Positions 35,120 through 46,760 are shown, counted from the first letter of the stretch. The stretch: DNA of 64,000 bases from Rhizophagus irregularis (GCF_026210795.1 NC_089451.1:2588001-2652000); one strand, 5' to 3'. Notes: generated by a model not told the origin, from the letters alone. A program made the numbers and translations.

Positions 35120-37274
35120 ATGGCGTTTTCTATCGGACAAATTATTTATTTTATTTTATCGGTACTTATATTTGCTATAAAAAGAAAAAAGACCTCAAGA
35201 AATATGTCAGATTTTGTAAACAATCCACAAGATTGGTTTGATAAATCGATTGTCGAAGAATATATCACACTTTATGAATTTTCAGACTTCAATAATTTAC
35301 AACCAATAGGAAGAGGTTCATTTGGAAGTGTCTTTCGTGCTAATTGGAAAAATACTGATACAATTTTCGCTATAAAAAAGTTTAATAATAATAATTCGAC
35401 GCCAAATCAGGTTGTCAACGAGGTATTAGAAATTACAATAATAATAATATAATATTTGTGTTGATACAGTATATGGGGACGCCCGTAGCAAAAAGGGGGG
35501 ATAGGCCAAAAAATTCAAATTTGAGATTTTATTATAATTATATGTCTATTAGTCTAATTATTAAGAAAATATGGTTTTTTATTAATAATATATTAGTAAA
35601 AAAGTTTAATTTTGAAATTTTCTTATTATTTGCATTTTACTTTTATAGAATTAACAAGCAACATAAACTTATTAAAAGAAAATCAATACTCTTAGTAAAT
35701 TGCCTGTAAAATTTAGTTTTAGATAAAAAAAAAAAGGTCTGAAAGTCAATTTATTTCACAATTAAGTGATGATCTGCCAAATTTATCATGTGATTTAAAT
35801 TGCGATTTTTTTTAAAATTACGGAACTATCCCATTCCCCTTTTGCTACGGGCGTCCCCATATAATAATAATTGTTAATTAATATTTTAATTCTTTTAAAG
35901 GTAAAATTACAAAAAAGAGTCGATTTTCATGAAAACATTATACGATTCCATGGAATCATAATAGAGAAAGAAACTGTTAAGTCTTATCGTATGTCATAAT
36001 TTATTATTAAATTATTCTTTTTTAATAGATAAATTTTTTTCTCTAACTAATGCGTATTCAGATCAGTCAGATGTAATTTACTCACTCATTTTAGAATATG
36101 CTGACAGTGGTACATTGTCAACTTATTTAAATGAGTATTTTAATGAGCTTGAATGGAATGATAAATATCGGTTATCGTTACAACTAACCAGCGCAGTAGC
36201 GTGTATACATGAATGTGGTATTATTCATTGCGATCTGGTAACAATTTTTAACCCTAATTTATTGTTTTTTGTACAATCTAATTAATACATACTAACGTAA
36301 TTTTTATAATTATAGCATGCAGATAATATATTTATACATCAGAAAATGATAAAAGTAGCAGATTTTGGTTTATCAAGAAAAATTTCTTCGTCAAGTAACC
36401 CATCAAACCTATTTGGTGCAATACGTTATATGGATCCAAAAGCTTTAAATAAAGATATAAATTATAAATTAAATAAAAAATCTGATGTATATAGCGTTGG
36501 AATTTTAATGTGGCAAATTTCAAGTGGATATCCACCATTTTCTTCAAAATCTACAAAATGCATCAGTAACGACAAACGTTTGACCGTATCTATAGTGAAT
36601 GGTAAAAGAGAAGAAATTATTGATGGTACTCCTGTCAAATATAGCAATTTATACACAGGTAAAGTGATTGTTTTTTAAGTAACTATACAAATACTAGTAT
36701 AATAAATTTTAATAATTAACAGTAATTTACATTATTAGAATGTTGGAGATATGAATCAAATGAACGTCCAAATATGCAAGATGTTGTTTTAAAACTTAAA
36801 ACAATGGTTTTTTCTGAACAACAGGATATAATTATTGATGCTACTAACAAAAAAGTAGATAATTTATTTGAAACATATGGATTAATTTTCGAATCAACCA
36901 TAGATCTAAATAATAAATTAATGACATCAAATAGAAGATTAAATATTAGTAATATTTATATTAATAATATCTTAATTTTACGAAATTGGGTGATAAGAGT
37001 TCCTAGTAATAATTCAACAAGTTTAACTGCATCAGTAGATTTTTATGATTTGATATTTAATAAATTAATTCTCCTTATAAAATTAATAATAATTCCAATT
37101 AAAAAGTATTACCGAGGTTATACTTCTAATCAAATTCAACAACTAATTAATCAAAAAAAATTACAACTAAATCAATTAAATCAAGAAATAGATAATGCCA
37201 TTATAAAAAAATTAATTGGTATTATAATATATTTTGTTTCTTGGATTATTTCTATTATTTCAATATTTGAGTAG
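35120..37274 (+). CDS. TKL-like kinase without Sel1 repeats, possibly splice-defective
   Basis: Five exons: 35120-35422, 35901-35976, 36062-36237, 36316-36658 and 36739-37274, giving ~477 residues if intron 2 is spliced as in the paralogues. ATG at 35120 adds a hydrophobic leader ([16 protein letters not shown]); a second Met at ~35204 ([11 protein letters not shown]) aligns with the usual start. Glycine loop GRGSFGSV, lysine in AIKKF, catalytic loop HCDLHADNIF, DFG in VADFGLS. The C-terminal ~60 residues are hydrophobic and end ISIISIFE. The donor of intron 2 reads ACTG|TTAAGT where the paralogues read ACTG|GTAAGT. Using the GT one base earlier shifts the frame into a stop (ATC AGT CAG ATG TAA). 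Intron 1 carries a MITE. The product may be kinase-dead or absent. Confidence 0.7.
35474..35859. mobile_element. 386-bp MITE in intron 1 of the second kinase
   Basis: TGGGGACGCCCGTAGCAAAA on the left faces TTTTGCTACGGGCGTCCCCA on the right, a perfect 20-bp inverted repeat, with TA at 35472-35473 and 35860-35861. Tc1/mariner-like by its target site. It lengthens the intron from about 75-90 bp in the paralogues to 478 bp. Confidence 0.9.
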
Positions 37275-37881
37275 GGCAGTAGGCAATTGTGACGATAATA
37301 ATCATTCAATGGATACTTCTTATTTCATCACGCAGTAAAGGATAACTAGGTTGTCTATTCATTGGTTCTATTTAAATTGCATTGTGCTGCGTACATATGA
37401 TTCTATGTAGTAACCTATTGGATAACCTAATTACCCATTATGTAGTTGGAATAATAGGTTTATCTCATTATATATCAACTAAACATCGGCGATGTATTAG
37501 TCTTTAGTTAGAGTGATATTTATTACATTTTTTTTTGTTAATTTCATTTTTTTTTATTAATTTTTTTTAAGCATTTGACAATAATTTCTAATTCAACAAA
37601 ATTAATTCAAATTAGAGGAAAAGTGGTGGTTTAATTTTTTTGAGAAAATTTTTTGAAAGGTTTCACATGACTTTAATCAACACATTCACGTAATTTAATA
37701 AATTTAGTCTATTATCCAGATTTAAATTCTCAAATTTTGCGGATTCTTTTTTTTCTTATGTTCTATTAACAAGTTTCCATAAATTTTGCATTGCTGTAAC
37801 AAATGGGAGAGAAGACCTTTTCTGATATTTATACTTATTTGTATACACCAGTAAAATTCTTTATTACTTGTCAGTTCTGCC
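37275..37881. other. 3' flank duplicated with the third kinase locus
   Basis: Immediately after the stop, GATAATAATCATTCAATGG resembles Sel1-repeat codons of the fourth kinase (GATAATTACTCAATAG), so it is a dead Sel1 remnant. Blocks down to ~37810 (AACAAATGGGAGAGAAGACC) correspond to 52260-52700 plus ~57000-57100. Confidence 0.6.
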
Positions 37882-38370
37882 TAAAGATAGTCATTGGTCC
37901 TAAAAGACCATGGTCTCGCAGTCCTACACCTTAAAAAGACAGACTGGTCCATCTTGGTGTAGGACCGCGGTCTTTCGGTCCTGTAACACGTACAATAAGA
38001 CTGATGGTCTTTTAAGGACTGCAGTCTTTTTAAGACTGATCAGTCTTTTTTCTTTTTTCTGCAAATAAAAACTTTTTTCTATTACTTTACTAGGAACAGT
38101 CTTCCTTTATAAATGAACACTAATTGTATAAATTTATAGGAACCATTCCAGACGTATATTATAAGAAAATATCATGTATAAAGATGGATTTATTATACTT
38201 TATTAACGTTAATTTTCTTTTTTCCTTGGAGACAGTCTTTTCTAAAAATAAGGCGAATCAATATGCATGTAATAACTTATATACAGTATAAAAACCGATA
38301 CAAAGACCAGGTCAGTCTCAGGACCGGCCCTACTGCGCCAAGAAAAATGAAAGACCGATGACCATCTTTA
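37882..38370. mobile_element. 489-bp hAT-like MITE
   Basis: Inverted ends TAAAGATAGTCATTGGTC and GACCGATGACCATCTTTA are flanked by GTTCTGCC (37874-37881) and GTTCCGCC (38371-38378), an 8-bp target duplication with one change. Internal GGTCT/AGACC motifs repeat many times, as in hAT subterminal regions. Confidence 0.8.
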
Positions 38371-38510
38371 GTTCCGCCCAGTTGCTATTTTTAATGCAAT
38401 AATTATTACATATACTGTATGAATAAAAAAATCACATAACATTAATCACGTGAAATGACACATCGAAAACTGCTAATTAACAATAGTAAAAAAATGTTAT
38501 TTTGAAATTT

Positions 38511-41500
38511 TTTAATTAATTCGTAATTCGTCGATCATGTGTAGCACGTGCATATAAGCCACGTAATTGATTTTCGGGTTAATAACTTATAATTTTTTCA
38601 TATTCTTCGTGAATCTCAAGAAACCCATAGTGATTCTGTGTTTGTTAAGGCTAGTTTCGTTATAGTTAACAATTTTACATATTAAATAATAATCATATAA
38701 ATATACAAATAGTTATTGTTTAAAAAATTGTGTAAATATTATCGTACTTATGATAAAACGACGCGAACTAGCAGTTACGTTAGTTTCTTGTGGAATAATT
38801 GAACCCCGCTTACATTATGGACCGTTTTCACGAAACTGGTGGTTTATTCCAACAATAAAAAGTAGTAATGATATAGAAATGATGTATCCTATTCGGATTG
38901 GTATGAGAACACAAGTAGAAATAAATGGAAAAAAATTTACTATGCGTATTTTAGAAGGAAACAAATTTGATTTGAACCAACCTGGTTATACTTGTCAATG
39001 TGATTCTGATTCCAGTGAAATTGAAGATAATCCAACTAATGCAATTACTTCTTTATATAGACAAATTTTCAAAACTCAAACAAAAATTTCGGGTTCAATG
39101 GTTATGGGTTTTGATAAGGATTCAATATTTACCGAATTATTACAAGATATAGAATTCCGCCCTTATTCTATTAGTATAGCAGATAAACTGACCATTATGG
39201 TTTTCAGTTTAGGTGCTTCTAAAAAAGAAAGTTGGTTGGGTGCTGGAGAAGGATATATGGCTTCTTTTATTCATATTTTTAGAAAAGAACGTTGTATTTT
39301 TGTTCAAAAATTTATAAAAAACAAGTCCATAGTAGAAGTATGGAATAATAGCACTAAAATTTCACATTATGAAGGTAGTTCACCTGTAGAAGTTTGGCAA
39401 AAAATTGGAATTTTGGGAAAATTCCAAGGTACACAATTATTTGGGCTTGAGCATGCATATACGCGATCTGCGTTACGACGATTATATATTCCAAAGTGTC
39501 AACCATCTCAATGGAGTAATGAAGAACTAATGAATAGTTTATACGAATATCACCTCAAAAGACGAACTATTGTTGGAATAAATTGGTTACATTTATTTAA
39601 ACAGTGGGAGTCTGGTGGAAATATTATTGAAATAAATACAATCCTTACAAATTTATATCCAAAAAATTACCAATTTAGTGATTGTGAAATGCAAGCTTGG
39701 AGCTCTATGCTTAAAGCTGCTGGTTGTACAGATATAACACCTTTTAATAGTGAAGTATCTCCGGTAATTGTATTTTATAATTGATTTATCTCGTCTTACA
39801 TTAGGAATTATCAAAATTCATATAAAAAACAGCATAAATTTTGGTCACGATCTTTAGATCCTACGGATGATAAAAATGCTTTGAAGAATCTCTTTCAACT
39901 AGGCTTTTTAAATCCATATCCATCAAGTATTCAAAATCCGTCACAAATATTTTGGGATTGTTTTGCGAAAAGTTTAACACAAAATCCAAAAGGTCCTGAT
40001 GGGATACGACGAATTTTATCCATTATTGCACATCAATTTTCTTATCAGGAATTACAAAATAGACTTGGAGTAAATATAATATGAACTATATTCTTGTATA
40101 TCTTCGTGAAATATTCTAAATAAATTTGATGATATTAATTTAGGTTTCACCTACAACTATTAATGCGGCAAGAAAATATGCTACACTCAATGGTTCAGGA
40201 TGCCGACAAATAAAAAAACCTATAATTATACGTAGCCCACCTTTTACTAAAGAAATAGAAGACCAATTTGAAGCTTTTTTTTCAGACAAAGCAAATGTTA
40301 GTATGAGTTCGTATAAGGTTGATCCAAGAACTAATCGTCCGATTCTTTACCTGCTTGATCAAAAAGAATCATTATGGAAAAGATTTTCAGAAATTTATCC
40401 TAATGGTATGAAAAGAACGGCATTTATGGGACGGATTGAAGATGGTCCATATAGGTATCGTGAAGACTTGGGAGGGTTGTGTTCAATTTGTGCAGAATAC
40501 GGATATGAAGTATTTGATGATTTAGCTAAAATTATAAGATTGCATGTTGAAAATCTTTCAGTTCAAGTATGTAATTTACATAATTTCCGTACTTTATTCA
40601 TAAATTATTTTTTACATTTTTTTTTTTTTTTTTAAAAAAAAAAAATATAGAATAAATTATTACAAGATGTAGAACTAATTAAACGTCATATGAAAAGAGA
40701 ATATGTACGTGAAATTAGCGTTGAAAGTAATGGTCATGCTGAACATGATGAATGTATTGATCACTGCTTACCTTATGCATTTGGTGAATGTAATAAGATG
40801 CATAGTATAAGGTGTTCGCATTGTCCAAAACTTTATTCATTTTTTGATAAATTGGAATCAATTCTCCCAGCTGAAGAAATACAACTTATAGATGATAAAA
40901 AAGAAAAATTACTTCATTATTTGGCACATCAAACGCGAAAAGTATATCTTAATGCACAGGTTCAAGCAAATTTATTAGAATTAGATAATGATGGGGCTAT
41001 ACTTATTGTTGACTATAAGATGCGTATCTTACCAAAATCAGCACGAGAATCCAAGTCTGAATTTTTTGGAAAAAAGGGTTGGACTTTACATTCTATATTG
41101 ATGTATACCAAATCGGAAAATGAAAAACTAAATGTGGCCGCATTTGACCACTGGTCAGCAGATACAAGACAGGACGCATGGTTTACTGCTTCTTCACTTC
41201 ACGCAGTATTTGAAGTTATGAACAATAAGCCAAAATGGGTTACATTAATCTCAGATAACGGACCTCATTACCACAACAGTGAAATGATGATTATAATGGC
41301 ACATTGGAAGGATTGGTACGATATTGAAGTAAAGAGTTGGATTTTTTTGGAGGCTGGAGAGGCAAAAACGGCTATAGATTCTCACCACGCACAGGTCAGA
41401 TCTAATAAATACATAACAATTATTATTTTTTTAGAGTACTAAAAATGGTTCACATAGATTGCGCATTCCATTAAAAGATATGTTAGAATTGGGTTTGAAA

Positions 41501-42801
41501 TTAGAGAAGGCAGTGATATAGAAAATTCAATCAAAGATCTATGTGGTACATCAGTAGGGGAAATAAATCCTAATCGTGAAAAAACTGATAAAAAGATAAA
41601 ATCATTGGTTGGGATATCTAATATGAATGAATGGAAATGGCCAATCAATGGGCCATTTGCAGGGTCTATACAAGCACGTACCTTGCCAAATATAGGTAGT
41701 TTTACCAATTATTCTCCTATACAAACACGAAATTCATCAAAAATTGAAATAACGAAACCAAATCCAATGATTTCTACACCTTCTGTGCCAAAATCTTTGT
41801 GGACTATACCAGTGCCGAATTCTGGTGATTTTTTTCTAATTTGTTACTCTATAAACCCAATAATTGCTAAATTATTCAATTTTTAGATACCTCTTCTAAG
41901 CATCTATGAATAAATACACCTAATGAAAATTTAGTGCAAATTAACAATGGAATTGTAGATACAGAAAATAATTTCAAGTAAGAAAACCAACCCTATTTTA
42001 TATTACTTGTTTTTAAACTGAGTTATAAAATAATTAGATTGACTTCTGCTTATATTATAGTGTTAATGCAGAATTTCAACTTGCATCTGGACGGGCGTTA
42101 AAAGCAAATCAAAAGTTTGGAAAAAGAGGTGGAGCAAGAATGTCAAAAAAGGTTATTGCATTATTGCAAGGTTTTTTTCATGCAGGTAATGCTGATAAAA
42201 GTGATCGATACTCAGCTAATGATATGTTATCAGAACTTATCCATATGGCAAATAGTGGAGAGTTGGATCCTGAAATAATACCAAAAATAGAAACAATTGA
42301 AAATTGGATTAGTAGATATTCTGCAGCTTGTAAACGTGAAATGGCGGCTATAGCTTTAGAGCGTCAAGTGCAAAATCAGCCATAGTACTTACGTTAATAA
42401 TACATAAGTTTTGAATAAAACAATATTTCAAAAATACAAATTTATATACAAAAAAATGGTTATAAACTTATAAATTATAAATAGAAGTTAAGTAAATTAA
42501 TTTTCAGTTTATTCAGAGCGAAATTGTTAAAATATTATATATAGCGTCATTGCTGGAATCCACAGGTGCCCCAAATAAAACATAAAAATGAACATATAAA
42601 CAAAAAATTTTTTTTTCGTCTAAAAATGATACACGTTTCACAAACAACACATGTGATTTTTAGTACAATTGGATTATTCTAGAAAAATTTTTAATAGTAT
42701 GGTATTTCTTGTATTTGACGATCATTTGCATCTATAAATAGTAAAATCCCCCGAAAATTAATTATAAAAATACTACACGTGATTGCCGAATTACGAATTA
42801 A
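38511..42801. mobile_element. 4.3-kb inverted-repeat transposon encoding a DDE-like protein
   Basis: TTAATTCGTAATTCGTCGAT at ~38515 is the inverse of ATTGCCGAATTACGAATTAA at 42782-42801. Similarity continues inward over ~60 bp (AATTGATTTTCGGG / CCCGAAAATTAATT). True outer tips and target duplication were not resolved; AT-rich similarity (AATGTTATTTTGA) continues outside both arms. It encloses one large multi-exon gene. Confidence 0.7.
38750..42385 (+). CDS. Large DDE-like transposase of unassigned family, one in-frame stop
   Basis: Seven exons in phase: 38750-39763, 39833-40069, 40144-40566, 40651-41394, 41458-41824, 41887-41977 and 42061-42385, about 1066 residues. Splice choices were fixed by frame (acceptor AACAG|CATAAATT and ACATAG|ATTGCGCA). 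A Cys/His-rich segment (HDECIDHCLPYAFGEC ... CSHCPKLYSFF) precedes a putative catalytic core: D in ILIVDYKMRI, D in LISDNGPHYHN, and E in LEAGEAKTAIDSHHA, the last two 34 residues apart. The C-terminus (FGKRGGARMSKKVIALLQGFF) is basic. TGA at 41907-41909 interrupts exon 6, where CGA would fit. It sits between inverted repeats, so it is element-encoded. I cannot place it in a named superfamily. Confidence 0.7.
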
Positions 42802-42959
42802 CTGTAAAAAAAACGTTATTTTGACATTTTTTTAAATTAACTATAATAAAAAAAATGTTATTTTGATGTTTTTAACTTTTTTAACATTATTTTAAATTAG
42901 CTATAATAAAAAAATGTTATGTTTTTTTAATAATAACAATTGTGTATACCTCCTTTCAA

Positions 42960-44860
42960 GAATAATCAATCTTATGACAATGGTTTCTTTTGAACAACAT
43001 GAAGAAATTTTTGAAACTATTATTAAAACGAAAAGGAGAATAATTTGTTGGAGATAAGTAAAAAAATTTCTGGATCAAGCAAAAGAACTATATAACTATA
43101 TATAGACTTGAATTATGTAAATATTAATAATACTGATAGTAATAATAACTATAAGTAGTACGATAGTATTTTGGATTTATTTAAAACTAATGGATATTGT
43201 AGGCTAAGCCCTTTTTCTAAGATGATATTGAATGAGAATGATGACAATATTTATGACGATCCAGTAACTGAAACAATCATTAATTTTCGTTGGCAAGAAG
43301 CAAGAAATTTATTTTTGTTTCTCTTTATCTGATTTCTATTTGTTTTATATTAACTAGCAGTTAGTTGGGCATATTTGAATAATGGCAATATTATAAATGG
43401 AAATTTTTTATTGGTATTAATTTTCGTGTTTTATTATTTGGCAGTTTATCAACTTATTACTGAAGTATTACAATTCTATTATCATGGACCTAAGAATTAT
43501 TTTGGTGAAATATTCAATATCTTAACTTTTAAGCACAACTTCCATTAAATGAAAATACAGTCAGAACTCGATATAATGAACCCTCCGGTTAGGCAATTTT
43601 GGATCGTTATATCAGATATTTGATAAATCAAATATTCTTAATATACTGATTATATAGTAAAAAATATAAAAATTCGGTATACCAAATTTTTATTAATAAA
43701 AAAAATGATTTTAATTGTATTACATGTTGTGCTAATTTGTTTATTATTAATATCATATTCTTACAGAAATTATTAAATTCCAAAATTAAGGCATAAATGT
43801 CAGGTGATCTGCTGCGCTGCATAGTGCCAGCTGGGAATAAGTTAATTCTGGCCAGAGTTAGGTGGTAATCGGCTTATCGCGAATAATAAATACATATAAC
43901 TGGTTTATGATCAAACTTCGTTATATATAATATCACGAAATTTATAATAAAATCGGTATATAGTGATAAAATTTAATATAGACGGTTTTGGTTTGAGAAA
44001 AAAGTTCATTATAGGCTAAAATCGGTTTATCACGAATCGTTATATCAAGTTCTGACTGTAACTTAAATGCTTATAAATGTTCATTTTTCCATTTTCTTAA
44101 TTGGTAAGTTATTAATTTGCAATTGATCATCATCTATATAAAAATATACAAATTTTTTATATCTCCGATTGACAGGTACGTATAAAATATGTATTAGCTA
44201 TTAATTTAATAAGAAGTATTATTCTTACTTATCTTCCTCTCAACAGATATTGGTATTTATTTTTATAGTATAATAATTATCGTAATTCTGCTCCTTTTAC
44301 TTATGTCGATTGTAATGTATAAATTCGGACACATAATATTGGTAACTTGGTATGAAAACTTTATTATTTTATTCGTTTCATTTTAAATTAAACTATATTT
44401 ATCTATTTATTATAAATAGATGCACAGATTTTATGAATGAGTATGATGAATCTATTTGCTATAAATCTTTTTCCAAAGCTATAATATTTGCTAGGATTAT
44501 TGATAATTTGGTTCAAAAAATGAAGATAATTTGCTTACTTTGATTGTTTGTATATCCCTTGTAATTATTACAAATCATAACTGATAATTGCTATTCTTAC
44601 GGTGTAAAGTCTTTTTTTTTTTAAAATAAATTTAATTATTATTAACTTTTATTTATACATTTGTTGTTTTAGTATAATATCATAAACTAAAATAGATGAG
44701 CATTATTAAGTCATCGAGCGAATCTTATAGCAGATTATAAACTTGAACCAAAACATATTTATTATTTTGGACAATCTAATATATTAGAAGATTCTTATTT
44801 ATAAAGGATTTGAATTTTAATTGATGAAGCTTCAATTTTTTGTATATAAATATGAAGATT
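42960..44860 (+). pseudogene. Second kinase-channel fusion, decayed and split by a MITE
   Basis: It starts with kinase-tail sequence (MVSFEQHEEIFETI, like the [18 protein letters not shown] of the fourth kinase). It continues with SNNNYK*YDSILDLFK, the same junction as the intact fusion ([16 protein letters not shown]). Then come channel helices (VSWAYLNNGNIINGNFLLVL, FYYLAVYQLITEVLQFYY), the IGIYIY exon at ~44247, an FSKAIIFA segment at ~44460 and last-exon debris to 44860. Stops and frameshifts are many. The kinase catalytic domain itself is missing upstream. A pogo-like MITE interrupts it at 43558-44058. Confidence 0.75.
43558..44058. mobile_element. 501-bp pogo-like MITE
   Basis: CAGTCAGAACTCGATATAA and TATATCAAGTTCTGACTG are terminal inverted repeats, with TA on both sides (43556-43557, 44059-44060). 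Internal ATCGTTATATCA motifs repeat near both ends, as in the element at position 1. Confidence 0.85.
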
Positions 44861-44889
44861 AAATAAAAATCATTGTATTATAATTTATA

Positions 44890-45000
44890 ACACAGGTTGA
44901 AAAGTGAAAAATCAGTCACCAATCGGTCACCAATCAGGTACCTGATTGGTGACCGATTGGTAACTGATTGATGCCTGATTTTTCACTTTTCGACCTGTGT
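44890..45000. repeat. 111-bp palindromic mini-element
   Basis: ACACAGGTTGAAAAGTGAAA and TTTCACTTTTCGACCTGTGT are the arms. The centre CCAATCAGGTACCTGATTGG is a perfect palindrome. The right arm carries ~12 extra bases made of a duplicated ACTGATTG-type motif. Confidence 0.85.
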
Positions 45001-45072
45001 AACATGAATTGAAAATTTTATTTTAAAATTATATAATCAATTAATGAAATTAATGAATATAATGATGAGATC

Positions 45073-45242
45073 TTTATCACCGTTTTCAGAATGGTGTATG
45101 CAGTTTATTTGTGATTGTATACTCGAATACCAATATTCGCCCAGTTTTCATTTGGTTATTATCTATATTTTGTCCAGTTTTTATCCAGGTTTCAGTTTTC
45201 TTCAAATTTAACTGCGTACATCATTTTGAAAACAGCGATAAA
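45073..45242. mobile_element. 170-bp MITE
   Basis: TTTATCACCGTTTTCAGAAT pairs with ATTTTGAAAACAGCGATAAA. Inner GTATGCAGTT / AACTGCGTAC extends the arms to ~32 bp. Confidence 0.7.
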
Positions 45243-45595
45243 GTATATATAATAATAGAAAATTATGATTTATCACATATGTGATTTATCGCTATACCCA
45301 TTTGTCATGTGATTTGATTGGTTTAATTATGTAATAGATATGGATTTGCGTAATCATTTTATTGTAATGATGTAAAATAAACTATAATCACGTGAATTAT
45401 ACTTTTAATAAACTTTCAATTATCAAGTAGATCAGTATTTCCCACGGCTTTTCTCTCTCTCTTTCAAAATGTTTTCATTTTAGCTATTACTTTCATTAAT
45501 ATTTGAACGTAAAACACTATTTTTTCGCTAATATTGAACATAAACATACCTTTTTTTCATTAATATTGAATGTAAACTACTTTATTTACTACTTT

Positions 45596-46760
45596 ATGGA
45601 AAATATGGAAGAAGAGGCTAGCAAAGACACTCAAACCTCAGAATTTACATATGGTATGTATAGGTTAGGGTTAGGGTTAGGGTTAGGGTATGTTGGATTA
45701 GGGTTTGGATTAAGGTTAGGGTTAGATTAGGATAGTGGGTTAGTGTTAGTAATGTGGACTTTATAATTTACTAATTATTTATTTATTTTTTTTTAGATGA
45801 TTGCAATAATATAGGTAACGAAATGATCTTGTCTAATGAGAATCACCATACATTATTGTATTCGGAAAGGAAGTTTGAATCATGGGAAGCTTGTGAAAAT
45901 TTTATTATCATGTGGGCCAAGTAGCAGGGCTTTCGGATTATTAAGGATCGTGTAGTATATTTGGAACGTATCATCCGTCATCACACATATATATGTTCTC
46001 ACAGTCGTACCTATGAATCAAATTCTACTAGAGACACTGTTACAAAAAAAATTGGTTGTCCGTTTGTTGTTAATGCATCATGCCCAAAATTGAAAACCCC
46101 TGAGGAATATGTGATTATTAATAAGATAGTTGAACAATATAACCATCCTTTAGATGTATCAATAGTTGAATTTGAAGATTCTAGAAAATTTACTGATTCA
46201 ATGATCGAAGATATCAAATTTATGACAGTTTCTTGTAAGTTTGGAGCTACAGTACAAAGAAAATTCCTTGAGGGGAAATATCCAACCCACCCACTTTATT
46301 TATGAGAACTTTACAACACTATTCAAAGATTTTGACCTACAAAGGAATCATTATTAAATGATGCAGCTAAACTTTCTAATTGGCTTGATAGTCAAAAGGA
46401 AATTGATTCTCGTTGGCTTATATTTCGTGGTTTGGATGAAGATAATACTTTAACTCATTTGTCTTGGATGACGCCATATCAAGTTGAGAATTGGGTGAAA
46501 TATTCTGACTGTGTTATAAATGATGTTACTCATAAGACTAATCGCTATGGTATGGCGTTGTCTTTAATTGTTGGATTTAATAATGATCGAAAAAATTTGA
46601 TACTTGCTCAAGGACTATTGATTGATGAAAGTCTTGATTCGCATATTTGGATGTTCAATAATATTGTTGAAGCTACTGGAATTCGACCAGTTGTTATTAT
46701 CACTGATTCTGATCCGGCTATAGCATATGTAAATATTATGGTTTCTTACACAAGTTACAT
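45596..46760 (+). pseudogene. FAR1/MULE transposase relic, 3'-truncated
   Basis: Exon 1 (45596-45653, MENMEEEASKDTQTSEFTY) and an intron with TTAGGG repeats are followed by an exon from 45797. That exon holds a FAR1-like DNA-binding segment (ERKFESWEACENFIIMWAK) and a partial MULE core: D in VINDVTHKTNRYG and D in VVIITDSDPAIA. Stops occur at 45922 (TAG) and twice near 46303-46337 (TGA). Sequence similarity ends near 46750, before the expected HRLCQWH motif and catalytic Glu. The stops sit where CAG and CGA would give the expected residues. It is a dead copy, distinct from the near-intact MULE at 52.7 kb. Confidence 0.75.
45665..45688 (+). repeat. Interstitial telomere-type repeat, (TTAGGG)4 plus degenerate units
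   Basis: Four exact TTAGGG units, with variant units (TTAGGGTTTGG, TTAAGGTTAGGGTTAG) to ~45730. They lie in the presumed intron of the MULE relic. Confidence 0.9.
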
